From NCBI RefSeq assembly GCF_018687715.1, contig NC_056765.1, positions 5,630,501-5,694,500 on the forward strand: a DNA stretch of 64,000 nucleotides, read 5' to 3'. The stretch comes from Carya illinoinensis (taxonomy: Eukaryota > Streptophyta > Magnoliopsida > Fagales > Juglandaceae). Shown here piece by piece: positions 1 to 12,560 of this stretch (the first letter of the stretch is position 1; the number at the start of each line of letters is the position of its first letter). The translations under genes and the position numbers were made by a program. Below the pieces are notes generated by a model. It had not been told where the DNA came from. It worked only from the letters and a program-made list of their open reading frames with translations, and made no database searches.

Positions 1-675
1 TCATATTATTGTGGTAAAACTTCCCACAATGTAACTCACTATAAATATAAAAACTATTACTCATCATAAAGTAGTTTCAAAGTAATAATTTAAGTTATTA
101 AGATATTATATTATTAAAAACCCATTAAAACAACTTTAAAGGTAAAAGAGTGATCAAACTTTACTTTCACATAATTATTAGATAATTATAAATAAAAATT
201 TAAAAATAAGTTTATAGATTAATATTATTTAATGTGTGATTTCATGTCTACTCTATAAAAAAAATTAAGCTTTACAATTAAATATGTAACATAAAAGAAT
301 AATACTATATATAATCGTAAAATGTATAAGTACCGTGTAATGGTTTTGAAAATTAGTAGAATTTATTATTAAAAAATTAACTTTTTTATGTAAGTTTCAT
401 ATTTATTTTTTTAAAATAATTATATAATAATTACGTAATTATAACTATAAATATCATTTTTTTTGACGTGATTGTATATGAGGTAGGCATGTATAATAGT
501 AAATAATTTGAAAAATTATGTTGCTATTATTATTTTTATTCATTATAGATAATTACTTAAAAAAAAAAAAGTAATTCAAAGTTTTATGAGCACAAATTCA
601 AAAAATAAAACTTTATCTGCACGCTGTTCCGTATTTGATTTTTATTTTTAAAATAAAAATAAACTGGTAATCAAT
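1..675. other. AT-rich intergenic DNA upstream of first gene
   Basis: There is no open frame of note and base composition is strongly AT-biased. A TGACGTG (ACGT-core) motif is visible near 464, but it is too far from the TATA box to call functional. Nothing else is supported. Confidence 0.6.
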
Positions 676-680
676 TTCCC

Positions 681-690
681 CTATAAATAC
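681..690 (+). promoter_or_regulatory. TATA box of the Lys-rich protein gene
   Basis: CTATAAATAC lies at the switch from AT-rich DNA to a pyrimidine- and GA-rich leader typical of a plant 5' UTR. A transcription start about 30 nt downstream (near 710-720) is inferred. The leader to the start codon at 2102 is about 1.4 kb, so at least one 5' UTR intron is likely, but I could not place its borders. Confidence 0.55.
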
Positions 691-776
691 TCACCTCGGC
701 CGCCGAATTGTTTCTCCGTTTCCTACATTTGGGGGTGGTGTGGGGTCTTTCTACCGAGAGAACTCCATCAAGAAAG

Positions 777-797
777 CAGAGAGAGAGAGAGAGAGAG
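777..797 (+). repeat. (GA)n microsatellite in 5' leader
   Basis: A run of about ten GA units sits in the transcribed leader. A second, interrupted GA run lies at 889-904. GA/CT runs are common in plant 5' UTRs. Confidence 0.8.
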
Positions 798-2101
798 TCG
801 TCTCGTTCATAATCAAACCCCCAAGAATTGAAGATCTGAATTAACTTTGTACTCTGATAGGATCACACGTACAGATACACAGAGAAAGAAAGAGAGAGAG
901 AGAGATACAGACACTTCGATTTGATTGTATCTCTCTTTTCTTTTATTTTATTTTCTTTTTCTGCTGTTTTTCCTTTCTGTCTGTGGGAATAAGATCTTCT
1001 CGTCATTCTCCTCATGCAATGTCTGCGTCCTGTCCACCACTGTCATAAAAGAAACCCTCAGATTTCCTTTCTTGTTTCTCTCCTTTTTTTCCCGGGAGTT
1101 TTTCTTCTTCTCCAACATTAAAAGCACTTAATTTTAATTCTAGAACGCCTGTTTTTAAATGATTGGTATTTCTTTTATGCGTTTGGGATATTGAAGCTAG
1201 GGTTTTCTTTTTCTTTTCTTTTCTTCCTCTTCTTTATGTAAGTGGGTATTGTGCTTGACATTTTTGGTGGTTGGACTTTCTAGGGTTTGGTTACATCTTC
1301 AGTGGGAGAAAACCTAATTCTGTTCATTCTAATAAAATACCATTAGGGCTACCGGCGGAGGATTAGAGATTGTATATACAAGGACTTTGGGGATTATATT
1401 GTACAGCTTGGTTTCAATTGTTGCTGGAAGCGGGAAGTGTGGGTTCAGTGGCTTTTATTCTGAGTTCGAACATTGAATCTGCGAGATTGGATATTGGGGA
1501 TTGCCTCTGAACACGAACCAATAGATGCCTTGAGTTATATATTCTTCATGGTTTTGAGGCACTGGGAATTCATCTCTATTTCAAGGTCGTGGTTATTGTT
1601 GCATTTGTTATATATAGGTTCTTTAGTTAGGAAATGCTCCTGATACTGGTTTTTGCTGATGGGCAGGTGATTGTATTTTATTGGCCTAGTGAGAAACACA
1701 GGTCGACTGATTGGGAATTACTAAATTTGTCGACAAAGCCGATCTAGTGGACGGATCTTGATCGAATATAATCTGGCTAGAGACAGTTGAGCTGATTCAG
1801 TATTTATTACAGTGGAGTTTTGGGCTTTTGAGTCTAGCGGCTACTTTTGTCTTGGGGGTTTGATTACTTCGTAGAGTCAGAGAAGTTCTATTGTTATAGA
1901 GGGCAGAAACTGGTCTGCAACGGTGATTTTGAAGGGTCATGAAAGAGCTTTTTTGAGCTGGAAATGAGTGCAGGGTCATGTTGCATGGGCAGGGGCCTAG
2001 TTTCTGCTTCGTTCCTTTGTTTGAAAAACAGTCCTGGAAGCTAGGAGAAGCAGTTTTGCTGGCAAAAGTATACCATATTTTTGTTTCAAGGATCGCGTGC
2101 A

Positions 2102-5100
2102 ATGTCTCGCTGCTTTCCATTTCCACCTCCAGGATATGAAAAGAGGGCTAGAATTGATGATACAGACCTACTAACGAAGGTTTATATATCATCTTTTCTA
2201 TTAACTGCCGTTGTTAGCTTGAGTTAGGTTCATTCCTCCTTGGCTCTTGCTTATATGGCTTTTATGCGTTCATGTCTGTATTGAATTGTATGATGGTATC
2301 AATAAGCTTTGACACAGGGAACTTTGAATCTTCTGTTAGTATGTTTAGCGGAGGAAGTTTTAGGGGGATTATGGAAATACATAAAAAATTTCTGAAGACC
2401 AACTTGGAATCTGACTGGTTTAGGAAGAACAATCCTGCTTGGTTAATCATAAACTAAAGGGTAACTTCAAGATCTTACAAATGTATCCATCTTCTTCGGA
2501 GATATGCTACCGTTGCGACATATTTAGGACCACATTTCACCAGACAATGTTTGGATGTCCTCATGTGTTCCATATATGCTGGCAATCAGTATACATACCA
2601 TTTTTTCTAACTCTTGCTTACTAATGGCTTCTCTGATGTCTATTCCTCCTTCCCGGACTGCATTATATGTTGTAACTTCGAAGTGTTTGTAGTTCTCTTC
2701 TCGATCGGAAAACAGGAAAACAAGTGTGCTGGTGCAGGACCTGTATAGTTAATATGAATAGGCATAGCCCAAGTACACAAGATGGTACACAAAAGGTAAA
2801 GCTATTTAGGAAGAATGTATAGTTAGACACAAATCCAATGCTCATGTCTAGATAGGGTGGACCAAAACATATGTTTACATTGCGATGAGTTCCCTACAGC
2901 CATGTCTGACCCCACTTGTAATATGGTTGGGAAAAGGGTTGGGTTAAAGGCCAGGAGAAACTTATAAAATTGCTTGATGATTTTCTTAAGTTTTTGTCGT
3001 CTTTACAGGGCTTGTTTAAGGAAAGGTGGACCAGATAGGAGAACTATGAATATACCTAACTTCAGCCTTCTAAGAGTCTCATTTGGTATCTATCTCACAA
3101 TTATTGAGATCAGCTCTACTGGTGTCCATTTTTTGAAGGGAGAAGAATTGTAAAAGATATAATGATAAAACTTTGTAATTGTTCATTCAAGGCTTTCTTG
3201 TCAGTGAAAATCTAAACAACTTAACAAGATTCAGACTGGAGATGGACTTAAAAAGTACAGAACAGACTCAAACTTTGATACCATAATTCTTAAAATTTGC
3301 CAGAATACATAGGAAGGTGGAATTTCAAGATGGAACCTCATAGTTCATGCATAGACCACTGGCTTAAGGAGAAAAAAAGACCACTGAAAGTAGTACTTAA
3401 GCATATGGCATCATCTTAGAACTGAAGTTGGATGTGAAAATCATTAATATGTTCAACAAATTGTTTTTTTATTCTTCAGTTAATGTTAGGTTATTGTGAA
3501 CCTACTGGATTTGATTCGAAATTTGATGGCAACGACCAGCAACGTTATATTTGCTAAATATTTTTTTTTTGTACTGAGAGCATTATGTTGTGTGTCAATA
3601 TTGCCTGAAGTCTTGACATATAGATATCCCCCCCTCCCAGCCCACCACACACATGTTTATATTGAGAACTGTTTGACATCCTAACTAGGATATCTGGTTT
3701 ACATCGGTAATCGGGGGAATGCCTGCGATTAATATTAATGATGATCTGCATAGCACTGGTCTCCATTGTTCACCATAGTTCTTCGTAGAGTTAAAAGCTT
3801 AGAAAATAATTTCAAGTATACTTATTATCTAGGTTGGGAGCTCAGTTGATAGCATTTCCCTACTTATCATATGTTGATCAATCGCATGATAGCACATGTT
3901 TGTGCCTGCAATGGGTTGTTCCTACAGAAAGCACCAGTTAAACCAACTTTGTCCAGCTTTTAGCCATTTCTTCTTCCTTTTCTTCAATAAAATGAAATTA
4001 AGTAGAGAAAGCAATGTGATTGGGAGCATCATGCATTTCTTTTATAGGACAAAAATGGGCGAAGACAAAGTAATGGCTGTTACTGACATTTCATGGAAAG
4101 ACATCCACAGTGCAAGCTTTATTGACAAATTTCATGTCGTGCCAGAAATAGATACTTTTTCTTTGTTGATCTGCAATCAGACTCTTTTTTTTAATGCTTT
4201 AATAATTCTTATGTTTTACTTGGATGGCTCTTTATCTATCCTTGTTGGTTTTGTATAAAATTTCCTTTTTGCTCTAGCTTTGTTGGTAACTCTAACTTGT
4301 TTTTTATTTATTTTTTCACCTAATTGGATTTTTATTTCAGGAGAAGCGCAAGGAGAAAAAGCATAAAAAGGATAAGAAGGGCAGCAGAAAGAGAGAAGGT
4401 AAAGAGAAGGAGAATGAGAATAATAAGGAAAAACATAGTGACAAGAAAAACCAAAAGCAAAAGCACAAAGACAAGTACAGGGATAGAGATAAAGTGAAAA
4501 ACCTGACTTCAGATGAGAAGAGTTTTGCAGGGCAACCAGAGAGCTGTAAAGGAGAGAGGCCTGTTCACAATCTGCTGAATGGTGAGATTAAACATGTGCA
4601 GGAGTTGGCCAGGAGAATCAAGGATGAAGAAAGAGCAACCGAAAATCCAATGGTTCAGAAGATTACTGTTACAGGCCAAAGGAAATCTGAATTTCCGAGC
4701 AGGGTGGTGGAGGGCAATGTTGCCCATTGGGACGAAGGAAAAGGGAAAACTAAGGAAGAGAAAGAAAATGGCAGGAAGGCCAATGGACAAAGAAACCATG
4801 TTGATACAAAAAGTTTGGAGAATGGAATTGATGAAAACTTGTCTGTTCTGCATCACCGGAAAGTTGAAGGAATTGCAAAGCTAATGGAGAAGGATGTTGA
4901 GAAGTTAAAGGATGGGAAAGAGAAGAACAAGCACAAGAAAAGTAAGGGTGATAAACCTAGGGATAAAGATCGAGAAAAGAAAAGCAAATCAAAGGATAAG
5001 AACAGGGCAAAAGAAAAGAAAAGGGAGGAGAAAGTGAAGGAGATAAGTGAACAGAGTAAACAGCTGCCTAAATTGGAAGACAGTGACTCCCTCGATACAT

Positions 5101-6144
5101 GCAATACTAAGCCATCAGACCTTCCAGGAATGATGGGGAAGAGTTCTTTTGGTGTGGGAAATCTCGGAAAACGTAAGGAGCTTGTCAAAAATGGGCTTAC
5201 ACTTGGTGAGTCCTGTCCCATATCATACAATTGTCACACTGCAGGAGTTCTATTTTGTCTGGTGATTAGAACTACAAATTTGTCCCCCCAATGATGATAA
5301 CAGAGGCTTTATAGTACTTACATGGTCCTGTAAACACCCATTATTTGTGGGCTACCGGCGGTATATGTTTCTAATCCTTTAAAAGAGAATCTTTTTATCT
5401 AAAACTTGGTCCCCAAGTTACTAGTGTTTGGTTTTTGAGCCACTGGTCGGATAGCATAGTCACATAATTTTTTTTCTTTTTTTCCGTCGATCTTTTCTGG
5501 GAGATAAATTCTTTTGGTTCTAGATTTTAGCTTACTCTTTTAAGTTTTTCGCAGACAATGGTATTCGGCCTCAAAAGTTGCTGAGACCCATCTGCTCCTC
5601 TCATCCTGTCCTGGAAAATGGAAGGAAGTTGGAACCATGCCAAAATACTAGTCAGGTAACATGTGAGAGGCAGGGGGGTGCCAATAATCTTCTGCTGGAC
5701 ATCAAGGAGCACAAGAGTAATGGTTTGGTAGAGCTGCAAAGACCTAATGCATGTTCAGTGAGGTCTTCATCCACCCTAAAAGTCTATGAGAATGGTGAAG
5801 CATCTACAAAACCACCTTTGGTCGGGACACAAAGACCAAATGCATGTTCAATAAGTTCATCTCCTCCTGTACAAGTTCATAATAATGGTGGAGCACCTAC
5901 AAAATCACCACATCCGGACTCCAAGTACCTGATTCAGATACTTTCTATACCGAAAATGGAAGAGTGGTCTGATATTGGTGACCAGGAATGGCTGTTTGGC
6001 GGCAATTGTCTACAATCAGAGAAACCAAAGGCAGGCTCTCTTCAAGGCTCTCTTCAGGTCGAAGAGGCACACCATGTGTGGGCAGAAGCTTTGCAGATGG
6101 GGTCTGCTGATGTTTATGCTCTGCCATATGTCATTCCATATTAA
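2102..6144 (+). CDS. Conserved plant Lys/Glu-rich protein (often annotated 'myb-like protein X'), function unknown
   Basis: Coding exons are 2102-2179, 4341-5205 and 5555-6144 (78+865+590 nt, 510 aa). All introns are GT...AG and phase is kept at both joins. Exon 1 gives the start MSRCFPFPPPGYEKRAR, a block I recognise as the conserved N terminus of an uncharacterised plant family. Exon 2 is a long charged stretch (roughly residues 27-250) of Lys/Glu/Asp repeats such as KEKKHKKDKK and KDREKKSKSKDK, with many possible nuclear localisation signals. Exon 3 is Ser/Pro-rich with a duplicated unit near nt 5737-5917 built on QRPNACS, and ends in a conserved block (DQEWLF, then VWAEAL, then DVYALPYVIPY). 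The name 'myb-like' reflects composition; I see no Myb repeat. A nuclear role is inferred from composition only. The first coding intron is 2.16 kb. Confidence 0.85.
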
Positions 6145-6540
6145 TCGATGTTAGTTGAATATGACTTGGACTTTGATCGCCCCTTAGTGAGGCTCCTACT
6201 CCAATGGGCTCTCTGCGGACGTGTTATAGCATATGGCTTCTGGTGTTCATTGGTATATATAAGCATGTTGTTGTGATATTTATTGCATCAAGTAATGGTC
6301 TCCTGATTTTTTTCAACACTAATAATTTTTGTTGTATGTTTTCAGGGCCTTTTATGGACTTGTGCTTGCTTATGAGAACTGCCTTCAGATTTCTTTTGGA
6401 AGAGACGTCACCCAGCACATTCTTTTGGAAGAGACGTCACCCAAGTGTGCTGGGTACAGGAATATGTCAATATGAAATGCTTCTATGAAAGTTTTGTTAC
6501 CTTAGAGTTTGGAAATTTAATACAAATGCGAATTGCAAGG
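6145..6540 (+). other. 3' UTR of the Lys-rich gene, possible 3' UTR intron
   Basis: The sequence after the stop looks transcribed. A GT at about 6252 and a TTTTCAG at about 6346 could mark a 3' UTR intron. No clean poly(A) signal could be fixed. Confidence 0.35.
6391..6443 (+). repeat. 29-bp tandem duplication in 3' UTR
   Basis: The 24-nt core beginning TTCTTTTGGAAGAGACGTCA occurs at 6391-6414 and again, identical, at 6420-6443. Each copy carries a GACGTCAC (CRE/bZIP-like) core. Confidence 0.9.
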
Positions 6541-7383
6541 TTACCATGGCTCTCTATCTCTCTCCCTCGTATCTATCTCGGGATTTCTTTGTTATTGTAG
6601 CACTTCTCTTTAAGATATAGGTAGAAAGAAAATAGGCAATTTTGGTAATCTGAGAATTTTCTTGCAGTTATACAAACAATATTGGCAATTTAGTAAATTA
6701 TCAATACACAGTAGCGGAGACAAATTACACCGAGGCAATGAAAGGGAAAAAATTAATAAAATCCATGTTACGGTGTTGCTTAATCAAACACTAGGGATTG
6801 GGCCACGAAACAGATCCATCTGAAGATGCAGCTCTAATACAGTGTAGCATGAAATTGGTTCTGTATTCTGTTTCTCTGGCGGTATGCTATACAGACTGTA
6901 ACACCGCACACTTTGGAGGAGAAATATATGGAATCACTGCCATTTCATCCATGCTTCAAAATGAACTTTACATGCAATCTGAGGCAATAGTTTTTCACAT
7001 CTGTGATGCGTTTGATGTCTCAATAAGTAAGCTTGGAAATAGATTTTTTCTTGTCCAATGAGTGAATAGATCCAGGGTTTATCCTGAAAAAGAGTTCTAC
7101 AAAATATTGATAATGGGAATAAGGACTTGAATTGCCCTTGATAATTATCTTCTGAAGGGTCTATGCTACTAACTTTAATGTGAAAAAATACAATAAAATT
7201 AGAGTGTCAATTTTCTCAACCAACACAACTTAAGAAAGACGGTTTGTCTTCAAGTCTTTTAGAAGATCCATCACAACTTAACAGTGTCATGCTCGCACCA
7301 CTGCAATTGCAAAAGCCACCCAGAAAGGCAAATTAATGACACGACCTAGAGACAAAAAAGAGGCATTTGAGAAGTTAGAATCA
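6541..7383. other. Intergenic / convergent 3' ends
   Basis: This lies between the end of the plus-strand Lys-rich gene and the stop of the minus-strand GTP cyclohydrolase gene. It should hold the 3' UTR of the latter. Short open frames here resemble no family I know. Confidence 0.5.
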
Positions 7384-10132
7384 TCATTCTTCAGTAGTCG
7401 AACTGTTAGGAATACTCTGCAAAAACATAGCCCTCGCAGCAGGATCAGTCGAAAATTGACCCAATACGGCGATTGTAGCTGTATTACTTCCAAATTTCTC
7501 AATTCCCCTAGAGATCATACAGGTATGGTTAGCCTCGACAACTACCATTACATCTCCACCAAACAGTGATGAAACAGTCTCAGCAATCTGCCTGGTGAGT
7601 CTTTCCTGTACTTGGAGCTTGAAACCATAAAAATGTACTACTGACTGTAACAGGGATTTTCCAATGCGATTGAATCCTTCAGTGCAAAAGTATCCTATAT
7701 GCACAACACCATGAAAAGGAAGTAAATGATGTTCACACTGAGACCAGAATGACAAATTCAGCTCCGAATGGATCCGTTTTTCACACCGGGTGACTTCCCC
7801 ATTAGTTTTTAGGAATTCTGGCCTCCCACAAACATTCAGCTTCATCTCCAACTTACTATTTTGGAAGTTCATCAGCCACTTCACAAAACGATAAGGAGTT
7901 GCTAAAAGCTCTTTCCTTGATGGATCCTCACCCAAAGACCTCAAAATTGAAGCTACTGCAGTAACCATACCTGGATTGGCTGGTCCATTGCTGGAGGAAG
8001 TTTTCTCACCTGAGGAAGATTGGGATGGGCACCAACATTGATCATTTGATTCCCTTCTATGGGCTTTCTCCACATCTATGCCTCTAAATTTCAGAAGACC
8101 CAAAAAATCACCCCAAGATTCTGCATTTTCATTTTCAAATAACCCTGAACCCGAACAGACCTGAAGCTTCACCCATCCTTGGTGATTGGAACCAAGAAAA
8201 ACAGATTCCAAGTTAGGGAAATGAATGTGAAAACATTGGAGAATGACAGCAACACCTGCCGGTTTGATAGTATAATGCAAAGCTGAACAAACTTCGTCTG
8301 CTAGACGCTGTGGGTCTTGAAGTCGTTTCGCAAATACATCAGCTACTCGGGAAAACTTACTTAAGCCTACAACTCGTTGACCAGAAGGGACATAACCCAC
8401 ATGACACCTCACCTGGAATGGAAGCAAGCATGATTCACAGTATGAGAAGAGGTCAAGATCTCGAACAATCACAAGTCCACCCACACCTCCAGCATGACCG
8501 ACTCCATTATCCAGACCAGCTTCAGGGAATAAAGCACCCTGGACAATTTCTTTCACCTTTTGTCTATAACCTTAAAAAAGTTACAAATATGTAGTATTAA
8601 GGAATAGAATTAGAAATTAATCGCTTACCCTGCAATTCATCTTAATTTTATATGAAACAGGGACAAAGCTAGTATGAATCCTGGCTGGTCCACAGCCCCC
8701 CAAAAAGCCCTTATGTTAATAGAATGAGTATCCCTTCATTGCTAGCATCAGAAAGGTGATTAAGGAGAGGTACGTCTGCTTGAGGGGAAGTCAAAATACA
8801 AGCATGTAACAATTTTTAAGTGGAAATAGCATCTACCAGATAAATAATACAAGTGGCCTAGAAATGACAATGTTATACATTTCCTGCCCAAACAATAAAG
8901 CATGAGCATTCTAGGCAGGCATGCACCAAAGAAATTATAAGCACCTTGTAGCAAGCCAGTTAATATATCAACATGATATTATTTTCCCTGCTGTTGGGAA
9001 GAAGTCGCGAAGTAAAGCTGAATAGAGGCAAGAAACAATATGAATTTTTGGGTGGGATAATGTGGTAGAATACGGTATAACTTTCTTCTTTAATAAATAA
9101 TAAAATTCTTATTTAAAAATAAAGGAAACAAAATCATACACGACCCAATTAGTGGATGAGGGAACATAGAATTGACCCCATTTTGATAGAGTTGAATTGA
9201 GTCGCCTATATAACAATCTGTAAAGGACTTTTTAGTGGGGGAAAAAAATCCGTACAAGACTAAACCGAGGGCATACGGCCAAAAGGAACATAAATCAGAA
9301 TGCATGCCTGTATTCGTTGAGAACGATAACAAAGCATGAAAGAGCATAGATTCCTATCACCATTTCCCAAAGTCAACATTTTTCAGTAACAAACAGACAG
9401 ACAGTAATCATTTAGGTATCAACATGCAAAGTTCAAATTATTAGTGTTGAATGTTAAGATGCTAATCTTTGACAATCTATGATTATTATACACAAGCCTC
9501 CCAACTACCCTAATTCACAGAAACTGTCTCGTTTGGTTACACAGTTCAGATGGGATGAGATGATTTATTGAAAGTTGAATAAAATATTGTTATAATATAA
9601 TTTTTTAATCTTAATTTTGTTTTGAAATTTAAAAAAAAAAATTAAATTGTTTATTATATTTTATATGGAGATTAGAAAAAGTTATAAAGAAACGGGGCCT
9701 AACTAAGACAAGCCTGTCTAAATCAGCCCAACAACAAAACTGACAAATAAACCTATTCATATAGTTCATTACACGGGATAATACGTCAAAATGAGAAGAT
9801 CCAAGAGAGAAAAAAAAAACAGGGCAAAATAAAATTATCTTTCTACTAGAATTCATTAATTATCAGTTGTGAATATAGGCACGGTTAAAGAAGGTGAAGG
9901 CAAAAGAAAAAAAAGCACCTGTAGTTCCTTCTCGAAGGGCCTTGGCTACGCGAAGAGGGGTCTTCTTGAGACCTTCTCTATCAACATCCTCCCCTAAACC
10001 CTGCAACAAAATTTTTACAGCCTCCTTAATGGCTAGAGTCTCTGGCTCTTCTTCAAATCCCAGCTCAATACAACCCGGTTTCACTTCATTCTCAAGTTCC
10101 ACATCGAAGTGTCCCTGATCCAAAGCGCCCAT
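7384..10132 (-). CDS. GCH1: GTP cyclohydrolase I, plant two-domain form
   Basis: The enzyme converts GTP to 7,8-dihydroneopterin triphosphate, the entry step of folate/pterin synthesis (cytosolic in plants). Exon 1 is 9919-10132 and exon 2 is 7384-8570 (214+1187 nt, 466 aa, the same size as known plant enzymes). The split codon Gly72 joins ALREGTT to GYRQKVKEIVQ, as the family requires. Plant GCHI carries two tandem cyclohydrolase modules, and both are visible: module 1 (about residues 45-235) with CESCLLPF at 116, and module 2 (about 265-450) with CEHHLLPF at 350 and HTCMISRG at 420. Cys350, His353 and Cys422 match the zinc ligands of single-domain enzymes; module 1 has Cys119 in place of the His, as is usual in plants. 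The start MGALDQGHF matches family N termini. The single intron is 1.35 kb and holds a MITE. No break is seen. Confidence 0.96.
9529..9697 (+). mobile_element. MITE, GATGAGATGAG family, in GCH1 intron
   Basis: This is an AT-rich element of about 170 bp starting GTTTGG...GATGGGATGAGATG, with the internal block GTTGAATAAAATATTGTTA and an end near AACGGGGCC. The same internal block recurs in this window at 11190-11390 (reverse), 19912-20040 and 27318-27515, so it is a dispersed family. Exact ends and TSD were not resolved. Confidence 0.65.
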
Positions 10133-11185
10133 TGATAGACCACAAATAACACAAACCCAGACACCAAATTTCAACAAACGAACTGAAATAAATCTTCCCA
10201 ACAACCAATATCCGGTAATGAAGCAGGAAGAAAATTCAAAACCGGATGCACCCAGATGAAGAACAAGAGCGAAACTAAAAAGGGTCACAAAACACCAAAA
10301 CGAGATGTATAAATCAATCAAAAAATTGAATTTGGGGCACCCGGATGAAGAAGACGACCAACGGAAAGGTAGGTCACCCAGAATATAAATCAAACCCGCC
10401 AAAAAAACCAAAACCCAATAAAGAACCAATAAGAATATTCAAAATGTAAGGTACCCGTATAAAAAAACTCAAAACGTAGCAGACATCTCCTGCCGAGGAA
10501 TCCTTAGAATTATGACTTGAGTTTGCTACCCGTATAAAATAATTCCAATAAATAAAGAATATCCAAAACCTAAGCTTAAGAAAGATGAGAGGGGGGATAG
10601 ATGGATGGAAGTTGCAACTGGGAAGAGAAACGTAGGGTTGCCGTTGATCGTTGGAATGTATGGATTCTTAGATTTCTATCATCGAGATGCGGCCCCACCT
10701 ACACCCACCAGAACGTGTGCTGTTGTTTTGTTACTTTGTACGGGAGCGCAGAATGAGGGTCGACTACGCAAAATCACTTTCGCTTTCCTTCACTTTCTTC
10801 TGGTTCCGCTCCGATCTCAGATGTGGGTTAGCGGTTTGGATTTAGACGCAGAGGAAAAAGGCAAAGTGTGGTGGGACCCAACTACCAAGAAAAGCAGTAG
10901 GGATGAGAGTAGTACCGTCCACCCAAACCCACCGCCAGGCACCAAGGGGAAGGACGATGCGGAATAAGCATTATATATTTTACTTCGTACGCATAGGCTA
11001 TTGCCCGCACACCTCGCATCTAAATCGATTCGGTCCCATTATCGGAGGCTTTTTGGTCCTTGGTAGGCATAGCCAACTTGCCTTTATTGCTTGGTTTTTT
11101 ATACTGTGCAAGTCTTTGCATCCTACGATTCACAGGCCAGGACAGAGGTCAAATGATAGGGTTAAACTTGTTCTAAATGGACGGG
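10133..11185. other. 5' flank of GCH1 (leader and promoter, minus strand)
   Basis: This should contain the GCH1 5' UTR and promoter. The GCH1 frame stays open upstream of its start as far as 10429 but encodes a hydrophobic stretch unlike the family, so the downstream Met was chosen. The phrase TACCCGTATAAAA occurs twice (near 10453 and 10529). Plus-strand frames at 10605-11220 look like chance. Confidence 0.4.
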
Positions 11186-11189
11186 CTAA

Positions 11190-11390
11190 GACATACTCTA
11201 AACACATCTCATCATCTTAATATTATAATTTTTTTTAAATTTTTACATAAAATATAATAAATAGTTCAACTTTTTCAAATCTTAATTCAAAATTTAAAAC
11301 AATAATAATATTATTAAATAATATTTTATTCAATTTTCTACTTTTATTTAAAACTATCTTATCCCATTACACTGTCTAAATATCTTATAA
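11190..11390 (-). mobile_element. MITE, GATGAGATGAG family, reverse orientation
   Basis: The reverse complement reads ...GGGATAAGATAG...AATTGAATAAAATATT...GATTTGAAAAAGTTGAA...TTTATTATATTTTATG...GATGATGAGATG, the same plan as the copy in the GCH1 intron. Confidence 0.6.
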
Positions 11391-11589
11391 TCTTTGCAGA
11401 TTGCATACTTGTAAATAGAAGAATCATTTTAATAAAATTAACTCCTTTCCTTTTTTTTAATTAAAACTAAATGCACCAATCTGTCCATTTGAAACTCAAA
11501 TACATCCTACAACATCCAACATTTACTTCCTATCCAACAATCTACATCACAATGCTACCATTTTCTCACTTGCTTTGAGATTACTTCCT

Positions 11590-12345
11590 CATATGAGTCC
11601 CACTGGCAACATGTCTTCTTGTTATCTTCCATCTGCTTAAATTTTCCTTCTGCTATTATCCTGTCTTTTTCACTTTTCACTTTCCACTCAACATTCTTGT
11701 TCAATTCCTCCTGATTTGATCCCATCTCCATGCTTGATGCCATTTCTCTGATCTACATGAGAGATTACCGCTCCACATACTAATCTGCATATATTCTTTT
11801 TTATGCTTCTTCCTGCTAAACTCTTCAGTCCCCATTTCATAACTTCCTCCCAAATCTCTTTCCTGATCATTTCTCAATAGTTTGGCTCCAGATCATCTTG
11901 ATGAAACCCACTGAAATTAATAGATGTTCCCCTCATTCTATTGCTCATCTCCTTCCTAACCCAATTTCAACATCCTCTCTCCCTCGTAAAGTCTATCACA
12001 AGCCATAGACAAAAATGCATGCTTTGAGATTGCTAGTGGGAAGTCAGATAAATTTGCACCTTCCCACTTTTGTAAAACTGGTTGTAATCCTATTCCATGT
12101 TTCTGCATTAGTGTAAATTCCCCTTTTCGAAATGACCAAGTTTCACACCATCGGTAACTTTTTCTGAATTTTCACAAAATCTCCTGATCATTCATTGCTA
12201 TGTACCCATACCTTTCGCACAGTGTACACCCTGGATGCCATCAATCAAGCAAGAGGTGGGTATGATTGCCATATCCTACCTCATTCTTGGTAAATCTCCT
12301 TGCAACATCACGCAATTTCAAGATTTGCCTTCAGCTCCATGCACA
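11590..12345 (-). pseudogene. LINE (L1-type) relic: zf-RVT and C-terminal part of ORF2
   Basis: Read on the minus strand, broken frames keep the landmarks of the end of plant LINE reverse transcriptases. Around 12330-12210 is GYGNHTHLLLD-stop-WHPG...ERYG (family pattern: LWLD-x-WHP). Around 12060-11960, in another frame, is DFPLAISKHAFLSMA...ERMLKLG. At 11870-11690 is WGLKSLAGRS...RLVCGAVI...RNGIKHG. At 11680-11590 is VKSEKDRIIAEGKFKQ. Stops and frameshifts interrupt it, so it is not functional. No poly(A) tail or TSD was found. Confidence 0.7.
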
Positions 12346-12560
12346 ATTCTGTGGATTTTCCCCAAGCATTTTTTTCTTTCATTGCTCGAAACTACGGATA
12401 AGAGGGTATAAATGGTGCAGTGGCTAGAATCCCAACAAAATGAACATTGCTACAAGACATCATGACCTTACAATGCTAGGTGAATGTAATTGAAGTATGG
12501 TCTTAGAGGCATCTGTTATTGGAAAACAGCTGAAACATAGTACTAGAAGGATGCTCTCTA

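Noticed and set aside
10605..11220. Plus-strand open frames upstream of GCH1
   Set aside because: No recognisable domain, no splice context, and they overlap the expected minus-strand promoter and leader.
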